Of a stretch of DNA of 64,000 nt, positions 49,979 to 59,242 are shown in pieces. Within the stretch, counting starts at the first letter, position 1, and each line of letters opens with the position of its first letter. The stretch spans positions 208,983 through 272,982 of the forward strand of contig NZ_MPIN01000016.1 of assembly GCF_001887355.1 (NCBI RefSeq), in the 5' to 3' direction. The stretch is from Cystobacter ferrugineus (GTDB taxonomy: Bacteria; Myxococcota; Myxococcia; Myxococcales; Myxococcaceae). A model generated the notes under the pieces. That model saw only the letters and a list, made by a program, of their open reading frames with translations, did no database searches and had not been told where the DNA came from. The translations under genes were made by a program, and so were the position numbers.

Positions 49979-52195
49979 TCAACACCCGCTCTGCTTCTTC
50001 TGCTCGGCGACCTTCTCCGCCATGCCGTCATTGGGCACGGCATATTCCAGGACGAGATCCAGATCCTGGCACGTCTGGGCGGACTTGAAGGCCTTGAGGG
50101 CGCGCGTGGAGCACCGGCCCACGTCCGAGTTGAGGTCCGTGTTGCCCGCGTAGAAGCTGAAGCCCAGCTTCCAGATACGGCACGCCCGGCGCCCGTCTCC
50201 GCGCTCGTCCCAGTACTTGCCACGGGTGATGGCCTTGGCGGCCATGTCCTGCTGGATGTTGCGGCGGTAGAAGGACGGACGCGCCTCGAACAGGTTGTCC
50301 ATCAGCCGCTTGTCCACGTCCAGCGCCTCCTGGAGCGACTCGGCGGCCTTCTCCACGTCCTCGCTCTGCAGGTGGCCCTGGCCGATCTTGAAGAGCTGAT
50401 CCACGTTGTTCACGTCCGCGATCATCTTGTCCGCGTCCGCGTGGAACTGGGCCATCTCGTAGTTGTTGCGCAGCCGCTGCAGCGTGGCGACGGCCTCGTT
50501 GCCGCGTCCGCCCCAGTAGTCCAGCATCGCCTCGTGCATGAACTTGTTGGAGAAGCGCTGCTTGAAGGCCGCCTCCACGATCTTGCGGGGATTGGGCGCC
50601 GCGTCGTCATCCATGAAGATGTCCGACACGGGGCAGTGCCAGGGCTCGGCATTCGGGTCCAGCTTCTGCCGGGCGACGAGGAAGTCCAGGTAGAGCTTGT
50701 TCCTCGGCCGCCACTCGGTGCGGCCCAGACGCCGGCGCGAGTCGAGCACGAGGGTGAAGCCGATGGGCGGCTCCAGCTCCTCGCGCGACATCTTCTGGCA
50801 GGCAAAGCCCATGTAGCGCTCGCACCGGGGCACCGCCGCGCTCCACTGGGAGTCGCGCACGTAGCGCTTGCAGTCGTCCTCGGAGCGCTTCATCACCTGG
50901 CTCACCGCTTCCTGCACCTTGGGCTTGGCCCGGCGGAAGTAGGAGCTCTCCTTGGGAATCTTCTTGAAGAGATCCAGCGCCTCCTCGTCCTTGCCGCGCT
51001 GGAGCGCCTTGATGCCCTGGGCGAACTGCTCCGAGGCATCCTTCTCCAGCGTGATGCGCTTCATGAGGGAGACGGCCTCGGAGTTGATCGGATCGAGGTT
51101 CAGCACCTTCGAACAGGCCGACTCCGCCCGGCCCCAATCGGGCTCGCCGCCCATCTCCGAGGAGGAGTAGGAACGGCACTGGCTGAGCAACTCCTGGATC
51201 TGCTCGGTGGGATCCACGGCGGGCGCCCCCCCGGCGGCCAGGGCCCCCGAGGCACTCTCCTCCGAGCCCCCCGTGGTGCTCTTGACGATTCCCGCCACCA
51301 GCAGCACGCCCACCACGCTGGCGGCCACGACGAGCAACCGCTTGCGCGAGGCCGCCGCGGGAGCCTCTTCCGAGGACGCCGCCTCGGCGCGCGAGGCACG
51401 GCCCCGCCTGGGCGGCGCGGAGCCGGTGCGCTCGACCGCCACCTCCACCATGCCGAAGGTGATGATGTCGCCGGGCTGCAGGTTCATGGGCTCGTTGGCG
51501 GCCACCCGCTCGCCATTGAGCAGCGTGCCGTTGGCACTGCCCAGGTCGCGCAGCACCGGACCCTGGGGGGTGAGCTCCACCTCGGCGTGCCGGCGGCTCA
51601 CCGAGTCGTCGTCGAGCAGCACCGTGGCGGGAGCCTGCCGGCCCACGACGAGCTTGCCCTGGAGCCGGAACTTCTGGTTGGCCCAGGGACCCGTGAGGCC
51701 CTTGAGCACGAACCCGCCCTCGTCCTCCTTCTCCCCGTCCGCGTTGTCCTCCGGGGGAGGCGCGGCGGGCGCGGGCCGCCGGGCGAGCGCCGCGGGAGGC
51801 CGCTTCGCGGCGGGCATCGCCCGGGTGGACTCCGGCTTCGAGCCTCCGAGCGCCACGCCTCCCTCCTCCGCGGGCTTCGTGCTCCGGCGCGCCCCGGCGG
51901 GCCGGGCGGACGCCTTGAGCTTCAAGGCGTAGTCGCCCAGCACCACCTCCGACCTGGACGTGAGGGCCGTGGGGCCGGTGATGCGCTGGCCATCCACGAA
52001 GGTGCCATTGGCGCTGCCCACGTCCTCCACCATCACCGCGCCGTCTTCCTCGAAGAAGCGGGCGTGGCGGCGCGACACACCGCCCTCGGCGAGGACCAGA
52101 TCGTTGGTGCCCTCCTGGCGGCCGACCTTCAGCTCGCCAGACAGTTCATGCTCGCTCTCGCTGCCGTCGGGGTGACGGATGACCAGGGTAGGCAT
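49979..52195 (-). CDS. double FHA-domain membrane protein with C-terminal helical-repeat region
   Basis: 738 residues. The first FHA domain (about 15-95) shows KVGRQEGTNDLVL, VSRRHARF and SANGTFVDGQRI. The second (about 170-255) shows VVGRQAPATVLLDD, VSRRHAEVELT and SANGTLLNGERV. Both keep the Arg, Ser-x-x-His and Asn-Gly residues that bind phosphothreonine. One membrane helix follows at about 287-305. The outer 430 residues contain TPR-like helices (IKALQRGKDEEALDLFKKIPKESSYFRRA, HLQSEDVEKAAESLQEALDVDKRL) and several Cys. It lies 7 bp after the FHA-CpaF gene. It could connect cytoplasmic Ser/Thr-kinase signals with an envelope machine. Confidence 0.88.
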   Translation of the reverse strand: MPTLVIRHPDGSESEHELSGELKVGRQEGTNDLVLAEGGVSRRHARFFEEDGAVMVEDVGSANGTFVDGQRITGPTALTSRSEVVLGDYALKLKASARPAGARRSTKPAEEGGVALGGSKPESTRAMPAAKRPPAALARRPAPAAPPPEDNADGEKEDEGGFVLKGLTGPWANQKFRLQGKLVVGRQAPATVLLDDDSVSRRHAEVELTPQGPVLRDLGSANGTLLNGERVAANEPMNLQPGDIITFGMVEVAVERTGSAPPRRGRASRAEAASSEEAPAAASRKRLLVVAASVVGVLLVAGIVKSTTGGSEESASGALAAGGAPAVDPTEQIQELLSQCRSYSSSEMGGEPDWGRAESACSKVLNLDPINSEAVSLMKRITLEKDASEQFAQGIKALQRGKDEEALDLFKKIPKESSYFRRAKPKVQEAVSQVMKRSEDDCKRYVRDSQWSAAVPRCERYMGFACQKMSREELEPPIGFTLVLDSRRRLGRTEWRPRNKLYLDFLVARQKLDPNAEPWHCPVSDIFMDDDAAPNPRKIVEAAFKQRFSNKFMHEAMLDYWGGRGNEAVATLQRLRNNYEMAQFHADADKMIADVNNVDQLFKIGQGHLQSEDVEKAAESLQEALDVDKRLMDNLFEARPSFYRRNIQQDMAAKAITRGKYWDERGDGRRACRIWKLGFSFYAGNTDLNSDVGRCSTRALKAFKSAQTCQDLDLVLEYAVPNDGMAEKVAEQKKQSGC

Positions 52196-52202
52196 GGCGG
52201 GA

Positions 52203-53942
52203 TCATTCCTCGCGGAAGATGCTCATGTTGACGGGGATGCCCTTGCGCTGCAGGTCATCATAGAACTTGGGCACGAAGCCACTCGCCACGTACCGGCCGC
52301 GCACCTTGCCCTCGTCCGTGAAGCCTTCCTGCTTGTAATAGAAGATGTCCTGGAGGGTGACGATGTCCACCTCCATGCCGGCGATCTCCGTGATGTAGCA
52401 GATCTTGCGCGTGCCGTCGGAGAAGCGCGTCTGCTGCACGATGATGTGCACCGCGCTGGCGATCTGCTCGCGGATGGCCTTCACCGGCAGCTCCATGCCG
52501 CTCATGAGCACCATCGTCTCCAGCCGGGCGATGGCGTCGCGCGGCGTGTTGGCGTGCAGCGTGGTGAGCGAGCCGTCGTGGCCCGTGTTCATCGCCTGGA
52601 GCATGTCCAGCGTCTCGCCCGCGCGGCACTCGCCCACCACGATGCGGTCGGGCCGCATGCGCAGGCAGTTCTTCACCAGGTCGCGGATGGTGATGGCGCC
52701 CTTGCCTTCCAGGTTGGGCGGACGGCTCTCGAGCTGCACCCAGTGATCCTGGGGCAGTTGCAGCTCGGCGGCGTCCTCCACCGTGACGATGCGCTCGTCC
52801 TCGGGGATGAAGGAGCTGATGATGTTGAGCGTCGTCGTCTTGCCCGAGCCCGTGCCGCCCGAGATGACGATGTTCTTGCGCGCCCGGACGCACATCTCCA
52901 GGAACTCGGCCATCTGCGCCGTCACGGTCTTGAACTTGATGAGATCCTGGATCTTCAGCGAGTCCTTCTTGAACTTGCGGATGGTGATGCAGGGGCCCTT
53001 GAGCGCCAGCGGCGGGATGATGGCGTTGACGCGGCTGCCATCCTTGAGGCGCGCGTCCACCAGGGGGCTGGACTCGTCGATGCGCCGGCCGATGGGCGCG
53101 ACGATCCGCTCGATGACGCCGAGCACCGCCTGGTTCGAGCTGAACGTCTTCTCGCTCAGCACGAGCTTGCCCTTGCGCTCGATGTAGATCTGGTTGGCGT
53201 GGTTGACCATGATCTCGCTGATCTCATCCGACGCGAGGAACGCCTCCAGGGGCCCCAGGCCCAGCGCCTCGTTGATGACGTCGGTGAGCAGCTCCTCGCG
53301 GTCCACCTCGGGAGGCAGCTCTCCGTCCGCCTCCATCTGATCGATGATGTCGCTGATGGCCTTCTCGGTGCGCCGCCACAGCTCGTCGTCCCCGAGCCGA
53401 TCCATGTCCATGCGGCGCAGGTCGAGGTACTCGATGAGCCGGTCGTGGATCTCCTTCTGCAGCCGGGTGTAGGCCTCCACCCGGGGATCAATCCGCTTCC
53501 TGTTCTTGGCGAGCGCCGAGGCGAGCGAGGCGGGCATGCGCGCGTTGGCTTCCGGCGCGGGCGCCTCCTCCTCGTAGGGCTCCTCCTCGACGGGCTCCTC
53601 GTCGTAGTACTCCTCCTCGGGAGGCGCCGTGCGCGTCTGGGAAGCCTCTTCCTCGAGCACCTCCACGTTGAGGATGTAGTCGCCGATGGAGATCTGATCG
53701 GTCGGCTTGACCACCTGCGGCCCGGCGATCTTCTTGCCGTTCACGAAGGTGCCGTTCGTGGACTTCATGTCCACGACGATGAACTTGCCGTCCTTGGCGA
53801 TGATCTTCGAGTGGTACTTGGAGACATTGCCCTTGGCGAGACGGATGTCGTTGCCATCCAAGCGACCGATGGTGATCTCGTTCTTCTCGAACTCGATCTG
53901 CTCGGTGCCGCCACCCTTCTCCTCGAGCGTAATCAGAAACAT
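52203..53942 (-). CDS. FHA-CpaF/TadA-type secretion ATPase
   Basis: 579 residues from the ATG at 53942. An N-terminal FHA domain (about 1-100) has ITIGRLDGNDIRL, VSKYHSKI and STNGTFVNGKKI. An acidic linker (EEEYYDEEPVEEEPYEEEAP) follows. The rest is a CpaF-type secretion ATPase with EISEIMVNHANQIYIERKGKL, DARLKDGSRVNAIIPPLALKGP, Walker A SGGTGSGKTTTLN (about 365), RIVTVEDAAELQL, VVGECRAGETLDMLQAMNTGHDG and the LTTLHANTPRD His-box. It powers assembly of Tad/Flp-like pili or secretion. The FHA fusion suggests control by Ser/Thr phosphorylation. Its partners, the secretin and prepilin peptidase, are just upstream on the same strand. Confidence 0.94.
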   Translation of the reverse strand: MFLITLEEKGGGTEQIEFEKNEITIGRLDGNDIRLAKGNVSKYHSKIIAKDGKFIVVDMKSTNGTFVNGKKIAGPQVVKPTDQISIGDYILNVEVLEEEASQTRTAPPEEEYYDEEPVEEEPYEEEAPAPEANARMPASLASALAKNRKRIDPRVEAYTRLQKEIHDRLIEYLDLRRMDMDRLGDDELWRRTEKAISDIIDQMEADGELPPEVDREELLTDVINEALGLGPLEAFLASDEISEIMVNHANQIYIERKGKLVLSEKTFSSNQAVLGVIERIVAPIGRRIDESSPLVDARLKDGSRVNAIIPPLALKGPCITIRKFKKDSLKIQDLIKFKTVTAQMAEFLEMCVRARKNIVISGGTGSGKTTTLNIISSFIPEDERIVTVEDAAELQLPQDHWVQLESRPPNLEGKGAITIRDLVKNCLRMRPDRIVVGECRAGETLDMLQAMNTGHDGSLTTLHANTPRDAIARLETMVLMSGMELPVKAIREQIASAVHIIVQQTRFSDGTRKICYITEIAGMEVDIVTLQDIFYYKQEGFTDEGKVRGRYVASGFVPKFYDDLQRKGIPVNMSIFREE

Positions 53943-54028
53943 GGGCGCGGATGCTACCAAGCGCCCCCATGTGGCTCCAAGGGGACATGACGCGCCGCCA
54001 CGGGCTCGCCCGCTCCCCTGAATGCGAC

Positions 54029-54071
54029 GAGGCCGGCCCCCCTCCCCCCGCGGGGGATGGAGACCGGCCTC
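54029..54071 (-). terminator. strong hairpin between the secretin and FHA-CpaF genes
   Basis: GAGGCCGG and CCGGCCTC enclose an inner CCCCCGCGGGGG palindrome, making a long GC stem 29 nt after the secretin stop. It likely ends or attenuates the secretin transcript. Confidence 0.6.
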
Positions 54072-54099
54072 GGGCCGCCCGGGAAGCAGGCGGGAAACC

Positions 54100-55548
54100 T
54101 CAGTCGAAGATGTTGAAGGTGACCTCGGAGCGCGCCTGCTTGTAGCGGCTCTTCACGTCCTCGATGAGGGTGTGGATCTTGTCCGAGTCGGGCGTGACGA
54201 TGCGCGGGGTCACGAAGATGACGAGCTCGCGCTTGGTGGAGTCGAACGCGCGGTTCTTGAAGATCTCCCCGATGATGGGGATGTGGCCCAGGCCCGGCAG
54301 CTTGGAGACGGCCTTCTGCTCGTCGTGGCTGAACACGCCGGACAGGACGATCGTCTCGCCGTGGCGCACGGTGACGTTCGTCTTCACCTTGCGGGTGCGG
54401 AAGCCGGGGATGGCCGCCGAGCCACCGATGGAGACGGCCACCGAGGTGTCCAGCTCGCTCGCCTCGGCCTCGATCTCCGTCTGGATGTTGCCGTTGCTGT
54501 CCGCGGTGGGGCGCAGGTTGAGGATGACGCCGTAGGGCTTGTACTCCACGGAGAACTGGTTCTGGGTGATGAGGGGCACGGGCACCTCGCCGCCCGCGAG
54601 GAACTCGGCCTTCTCGCCGCTGGCGCACACCAGCTTGGGCTGGGCCAGGAGCCGGCCGTAGCCGTCATTGCCCTGGAAGCCCACGGCGAACTCCGAGCCG
54701 CCCGTCAGCGACGCCATGCCCGCGCCCGAGCCGAAGCTGCCCGGGAAGAGCGCCTGGTTGATGGTGGCCGTGGCGGACACGGTGCCGGCGATGTCCGTGG
54801 GGTACTTGATGCCGTAGCGATCGCGCGAGTTGCGGCGGATCTCCACGAACTGCACCTCGGAGATGATCATCTTCTTGATGCCCACGACGAGCAGGTTCTC
54901 CACCTTCTCGCCCAGCGCCTTGACGAGCAGCTCCGCCTTCTGCATCTCCTGCTGGCTCTCCACCGAGCCCTCCAGGAAGATGGTGGAGCCCTGGGGGTTG
55001 ACCTGCACGTTGCGCAGGCCCGCCTTCTGGAAGGCGGCGGTGAGGTTCTGCGCCACGAGCTTCTTGGCGTTGGGCGCCACCTTCACGAAGCTCTTCACGT
55101 TGGGGTAGAGCGCCGCCACCTCCTCGATGCGCGCGGCGTCCGCGGACGTGTACGCCTGGCCGTCCAGGAAGATGCGATCTCCCACGATGCGGATGCTGAC
55201 GCCTTCAATCTCTCCGAGCAGCTTCTTGATGTCGGAGCTGACCTCGGTGGGGTCCTGCTTGCGCACCGCGATGTTGTAGGTGACGCGCTGGCCGTTGCCC
55301 TTCCACACCAGCAGCGTCGTCTTGCCCTCGCCCTGCCCGAGCACGAGCACCTGGCCGGGACCCAGCGCCTTCACCTCGGCGACCCCCGGGTCTCCGATGG
55401 AGATGCGCGTCATGCCGGGGATGGAGAGCACCTTCTGGGCGCCCACGCCCAGATTGAGGGTCGAGCTGTCCTGGGCCTGCGCGCTCGCGGCGACCAGCAC
55501 GGTCAACAGGGCGCCGATCGCGGCGGCCTGGGTGAAGCGTCCAAGCAT
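54100..55548 (-). CDS. CpaC/RcpA-type secretin
   Basis: 482 residues from the ATG at 55548 (AAGGAAC upstream). A signal peptide (about 1-26, ending ASAQAQD) is followed by a pilus-secretin N-domain (LNLGVGAQKVLSIPGMTRISIGDPGVAEVKAL), a BON-like segment (VSIRIVGDRIFLDGQAYTSADAARIEEV) and the secretin core with YGRLLAQPKLVCASGEKAEFLAGGEVPVPL, VEYKPYGVILNLRP, and TVRHGETIVLSGVFSHDEQKAVSKLPGLGHIPIIGEIF. The last stretch is the secretin hallmark. It forms the outer-membrane pore of a Tad-like system with CpaF and CpaA. Confidence 0.94.
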   Translation of the reverse strand: MLGRFTQAAAIGALLTVLVAASAQAQDSSTLNLGVGAQKVLSIPGMTRISIGDPGVAEVKALGPGQVLVLGQGEGKTTLLVWKGNGQRVTYNIAVRKQDPTEVSSDIKKLLGEIEGVSIRIVGDRIFLDGQAYTSADAARIEEVAALYPNVKSFVKVAPNAKKLVAQNLTAAFQKAGLRNVQVNPQGSTIFLEGSVESQQEMQKAELLVKALGEKVENLLVVGIKKMIISEVQFVEIRRNSRDRYGIKYPTDIAGTVSATATINQALFPGSFGSGAGMASLTGGSEFAVGFQGNDGYGRLLAQPKLVCASGEKAEFLAGGEVPVPLITQNQFSVEYKPYGVILNLRPTADSNGNIQTEIEAEASELDTSVAVSIGGSAAIPGFRTRKVKTNVTVRHGETIVLSGVFSHDEQKAVSKLPGLGHIPIIGEIFKNRAFDSTKRELVIFVTPRIVTPDSDKIHTLIEDVKSRYKQARSEVTFNIFD

Positions 55549-55577
55549 GGTGAGAGTTCCTTCGCGTTGCATCCGAG

Positions 55578-56114
55578 CTACCCCAATCTGTCGTGCTGCC
55601 ACCACATGGCCCAGAAAGTCCCCAGCGCGATCGCCACGCCATACGGGATATGGCGTCGCGGCGCGTCCACCGCGCCCTCCTGCATCCACCGTACCCGCAC
55701 GGCCCAGCGCCGCACCAGGTCGGCCAACGTCTCCCAGACGGCGCCGTGCCACAGCAGCGTCACCACCGCCTGCAGGGCTCCCACCAGGGAGATGAATGCC
55801 GCCGCGGCCATCACCGCGGGAAAGCCCAACACCGCGCCCACACCCGCCATCAACTTCACATCCCCCCACCCCATGCGCCCGCGCAACGCCGCCGGCACCA
55901 GCACCAGTGCCAGGCCCGCCCCGGACACCACCCCACTCACCAGCCCCGTCTCCAGCCCTCCCACTCCCTCGCTCGCCAGACGCACCCCCAGGGCCACCAC
56001 CATCAGGGGATAGGTGACGACGTCGAGGATCCGGCGGCGCAGCACGTCCGTCACCACCGAGATCACCAGCGCCATGCCCAGGACGATCCACAGCGCGATG
56101 TGAGAGGGCGTCAT
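55578..56114 (-). CDS. CpaA-type A24 prepilin peptidase
   Basis: 178 residues from the ATG at 56114. Short A24 family enzyme without the N-terminal methylase domain. The two catalytic aspartates are in SVVTDVLRRRILD near residue 19 and in the GDVKL motif (GRMGWGDVKLMAGVGAVLGFPA, about 75). About five membrane helices. It would process Flp/Tad-type prepilins, but no prepilin gene is seen nearby. It lies 29 bp upstream of the secretin gene. Confidence 0.9.
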   Translation of the reverse strand: MTPSHIALWIVLGMALVISVVTDVLRRRILDVVTYPLMVVALGVRLASEGVGGLETGLVSGVVSGAGLALVLVPAALRGRMGWGDVKLMAGVGAVLGFPAVMAAAAFISLVGALQAVVTLLWHGAVWETLADLVRRWAVRVRWMQEGAVDAPRRHIPYGVAIALGTFWAMWWQHDRLG

Positions 56115-56123
56115 CAAGGGCGA

Positions 56124-56158
56124 GCCGCCTCCCCCCCTGGGGAATGGGAGGAGGCGGC
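56124..56158 (-). promoter_or_regulatory. leader hairpin upstream of the prepilin peptidase
   Basis: GCCGCCTCC and GGAGGCGGC form a perfect 9-bp stem with a 17-nt loop. Its base ends about 10 nt before the prepilin-peptidase ATG, where the ribosome site should be. It may be a terminator of the upstream transcript or may hide the start site. Confidence 0.4.
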
Positions 56159-56228
56159 GGGAACTAAACCAGGGAGGACCGCCATCCGTCAATCAGGCAA
56201 CGGCCCAACTTCCTGAAAAGACAGTGCT

Positions 56229-56245
56229 CCCGGTGTTTCTCCGGG
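56229..56245 (-). terminator. terminator after the 300-residue FHA gene
   Basis: CCCGG-AGAAACA-CCGGG lies 3-4 nt after the FHA stop and is followed, at a distance of about 10 nt, by a short T-run (CTTTTC). It is a modest factor-independent terminator candidate. Confidence 0.45.
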
Positions 56246-56248
56246 GGT

Positions 56249-57151
56249 TCACTGGTAGGTGAGCCGGACGCGCTCGCTGCAGATGAAGTACTCGTCGCCG
56301 TCCTCGACCTTGCGGCGCTTGATGCGCTGCTTGTTGAACCAGGTGCCGTTGGACGAGCCCAGGTCCTCGATGAAGAAGTCGTCGCCCTCGCGGACGATGA
56401 CGGCGTGCTCGCGCGACACCTTGCCGGAGTTGATGACCAGGTCGCAGTGCTTGCCGCGGCCGATCACGAAGCGCTCCTTGGTGATGCTCTGCGGCTCGGC
56501 GCTGTCCATGGACAGCAGGAGCCCGCCCACGGGCTGATCCATGGGCTCGTCCTCGGGCGGCGCCTCGTCCTCGGGGGGCGGCTCGTCCTCGGGCAGCGGC
56601 TCGTCCTCGGGCAGGCCCAGATCCGAGTCGTGCTCATCGGCCAGGGGCTCCTCGTCGAGCTCCTCGCGCGGCTCGTTGCTCTTGCCCTTGATGAGGCGCT
56701 CGAGCTCGGCGGCGGTCTCCAGCACGCGCTCGGCCACCTCGCGGCGGGCCGGATCATTGTCCAGGGTGTTCGCCGAGGAGCGCTCCTCGAGGCGAGGGGC
56801 GGCCCGCTGCGGGGCGGGCGCCGGCAGCGGCGTGTCCTCGCGGGGCGGCGGCTGCGGAGTCTTGGCGCCGCCTCCGCTCACCGGCTGCAACACGGGCGGA
56901 GCGGCTCGGGCGGGGGCCGGGGCGGCGGGCCGCGCGGCGGCCGTGGCCGGAGCGACGGGAGCCTCGGCGGCGGCCTCGGAACGGCTCGGGCGCACCTCGA
57001 GGAAGCCATTGAGACGCGCGAACATGAACAACGCTTGGTTGATGAGCGCGTCGCGGTCCGAGCCCATCTGCTGGGCCATGTCTTCGTAGGTCTCCCACAG
57101 GTGGTCGGCGATGCCGACCTTGCGGGCGGGACGGGTATTCTGGTCAATCAT
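56249..57151 (-). CDS. FHA-domain protein with an N-terminal RHH-like segment
   Basis: 300 residues. The N-terminal 55 residues (KVGIADHLWETYEDMAQQMG, DALINQALFMFARLNGF) look like a ribbon-helix-helix or similar small helical dimer. An Ala/Pro-rich stretch and an acidic repeat (PEDEPLPEDEPPPEDEAPP, about 185-205) form a flexible linker. The C-terminal FHA domain (about 220-300) shows FVIGRGKHCDLVI, VSREHAVIVR and SSNGTWFNKQRI. All FHA binding residues are present. It may be a phospho-reader that touches DNA or another protein; target unknown. It is the third FHA protein around the Tad-like genes. Confidence 0.85.
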   Translation of the reverse strand: MIDQNTRPARKVGIADHLWETYEDMAQQMGSDRDALINQALFMFARLNGFLEVRPSRSEAAAEAPVAPATAAARPAAPAPARAAPPVLQPVSGGGAKTPQPPPREDTPLPAPAPQRAAPRLEERSSANTLDNDPARREVAERVLETAAELERLIKGKSNEPREELDEEPLADEHDSDLGLPEDEPLPEDEPPPEDEAPPEDEPMDQPVGGLLLSMDSAEPQSITKERFVIGRGKHCDLVINSGKVSREHAVIVREGDDFFIEDLGSSNGTWFNKQRIKRRKVEDGDEYFICSERVRLTYQ

Positions 57152-57211
57152 CGGTTTGACTCACTCATCCAGGAGCGCCGGACGATAACAGAGCGCTCGC
57201 GGGACGCGAAA

Positions 57212-59242
57212 TCAGCGAAAGGGTACCAATCCCAGGGCGTTCGCCGCTCCCGCGACGACGGTGGACAGGTTCATCTGCAGGATGGCGTTGGCCGAGGGAT
57301 AGACGATGTAGGCGAAGTCCGTGTCCCCCACCCTCGCCCGCACCACGGGTCCGGGCAACCGGAACGCGCGGAGCACATCGTAGTTCACGAGGTCCACCGT
57401 GAGGACGTACGGGAAGTAATGGGACGCGGTGGCCACCACGAAGCGCTGGTCCCGGCCCACGGGGCTCTGGCGCAGGTCGCGCGTGACCGTCAGGGACACG
57501 GCCGTGCCCGTGTCCTGCCCCGCGTAGCCCGGGGGGTGGAAGAAGAAGGTGTCGGCGCGCGAGTAGGTGCTGCCCGTGCCCATGCGCTGGAGGTAGTTGC
57601 CCGCGGGACCGGTGAGCACGAGCGGGCGCTCGCCCCCGGCGCGGACCTCGAAGCGCGGGTAGTCCGCGCAGGCCGCCGGCAGGCCCCCCGCGGGCACCAG
57701 CAACGCCGTGGGAGCCGTGGGCGTGGCGCGTTGGACCTCCGCCACCCGCACGGACTCGGCACAGGCCGGCTGGGACGTGTCCTCGGGAAGCAGCACGATC
57801 AGGTCACCCGGACGCACGCTCGGCTGCGCGCTCCCATCCTCCAGGGCATCGACGATGGGGACCTCGAAGGTGGTGGTGGCCGGATCCCGCTCCAGCCGGG
57901 AGGCGTTGGGCAGCACGCCCTCGGAGGTGAGCACGTACGTCTCGTCCCGGGTGACGCCGTACGTGCCCGAAAAGGCGATGTCCGCCCGGCGATCCGGGGT
58001 GGAGGGATCCACGTTGTTGCCCACGACATCCAAGAGGGCGACGGTGGCGGTGGCCGTGTTCGGCGTCTCCGAGGCCAGCCAGAGCGCGCCCACGTTGAAG
58101 TCGACGAGGTCCAAGGCATTGAAGAAGAGGATGGAGCCCGTGGACAGCGGCACGATGCCCAGCAGCGGAACCGTGGACTCGCGCGTCTCACCACCCTGCA
58201 CGCTCAGCAGGGTGTTGGTGGACAGCGACAGGCCCATGGGCAGCCCCAAGCCCGCGTTGATGGGCAGCATGGGGAAGCCGGTGAAGTCCTTGGCCCGCGT
58301 GCCCGTGGTGGAGTCCACCGCCAGGATGCCCGACTGGCAATCGACGGCCGGAGCCGGGGCGGCGGGCTGGGTGCAGTTGGAGGGATCCAGCACGCCGAAG
58401 ATGCGCGCGCCCGGGGCCCGCCGCTCGGGTTGCGCGTCCGCTCCGGGCACCCGGCCATGGGTGACGAGCTGGAGCACCTGCGAGCCCCCGAAGTCGAGCG
58501 TCGTGCGCCGGACCTTCGTGTTCACCTCCAGGATGAAGCTCGTTCCCGGGTTGCCGTACTGGCCCCGGCGCGTGGACACGGCGATCAGGTTGGGATCGGG
58601 CAGCACGAGCAGCGAGCTCACCGCCTCGTCGGAAGCCAGCTCCAGGAGCAGCTCCGCGGTGAGGGGCACCGGGGGGGAGGCCAGCGCCTGGGTGTCCGTC
58701 GTGAGCAGGGCCCGCCACACCCGAGCCCCGGCGGGCTCCTGGGTGGCGAAGTAGAGCGTGTTCGAACCACCCTCCTGCTCGGTGGCGAGCGCCGCGAAGG
58801 CCGTCACCGGCCCCGAGGACACTCCGGTGAGCTGCCGCGTGTCGAGCCGGGCCACCTCGCGCATCCCGTTGGCGGCGGCGTCCACGACGGAGATGAGCGC
58901 CGAGCCACTGCTGCGCGCGTACACATAGGTGCCGGTGCGCTCGTTTCCCTCCGCGTCATAGCGCACGTCCCGCGCGAGCGCCTGGGGCCGGGGCAGCACT
59001 GGAATGGAGAGCGGCTCCAGCGGATTGGGGGCACGCACGTAACCCCGCTGGTTCGCGTCCTCCGTCAACTGGAGCACGCGCAGCTCGTTGCGGTCCGCCG
59101 ACGTGACGAACAGCAGATCATTGACCAGGGCCAGGTCATACGTCCCCTGGAGATCCGCGGGCAGGGCCACCGGAGCCTGCTGCGTGCACGCGCACAGCAG
59201 CACTCCCACTCCCAACACCAGAGACACCATGAAGCGCTTCAC
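57212..59242 (-). CDS. lipoprotein of unknown function, beta-propeller-like
   Basis: 676 residues from a GTG at 59242 (GGAGGTG 5-6 nt upstream), overlapping the stop of the gene before it. A lipoprotein signal has the lipobox LCAC (lipid Cys about residue 19). The rest is long and beta-rich with recurring blades such as LALVNDLLFVTSADRNELRVLQL, YVYARSSGSALISVVDAAANG and YFPYVLTVDLVNYDVLRAFRLPG, suggesting a beta-propeller. No catalytic motif is seen. Paired with the next lipoprotein gene, it may be a surface or periplasmic scaffold; a link to the Tad-like genes is only positional. Confidence 0.75.
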   Translation of the reverse strand: MKRFMVSLVLGVGVLLCACTQQAPVALPADLQGTYDLALVNDLLFVTSADRNELRVLQLTEDANQRGYVRAPNPLEPLSIPVLPRPQALARDVRYDAEGNERTGTYVYARSSGSALISVVDAAANGMREVARLDTRQLTGVSSGPVTAFAALATEQEGGSNTLYFATQEPAGARVWRALLTTDTQALASPPVPLTAELLLELASDEAVSSLLVLPDPNLIAVSTRRGQYGNPGTSFILEVNTKVRRTTLDFGGSQVLQLVTHGRVPGADAQPERRAPGARIFGVLDPSNCTQPAAPAPAVDCQSGILAVDSTTGTRAKDFTGFPMLPINAGLGLPMGLSLSTNTLLSVQGGETRESTVPLLGIVPLSTGSILFFNALDLVDFNVGALWLASETPNTATATVALLDVVGNNVDPSTPDRRADIAFSGTYGVTRDETYVLTSEGVLPNASRLERDPATTTFEVPIVDALEDGSAQPSVRPGDLIVLLPEDTSQPACAESVRVAEVQRATPTAPTALLVPAGGLPAACADYPRFEVRAGGERPLVLTGPAGNYLQRMGTGSTYSRADTFFFHPPGYAGQDTGTAVSLTVTRDLRQSPVGRDQRFVVATASHYFPYVLTVDLVNYDVLRAFRLPGPVVRARVGDTDFAYIVYPSANAILQMNLSTVVAGAANALGLVPFR

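Noticed and set aside
47241-50153. Plus-strand frame of 970 residues opposite polA
   Set aside because: Antisense to a fully recognisable DNA polymerase I and rich in His/Arg/Leu as expected for a shadow frame; no motif of its own.
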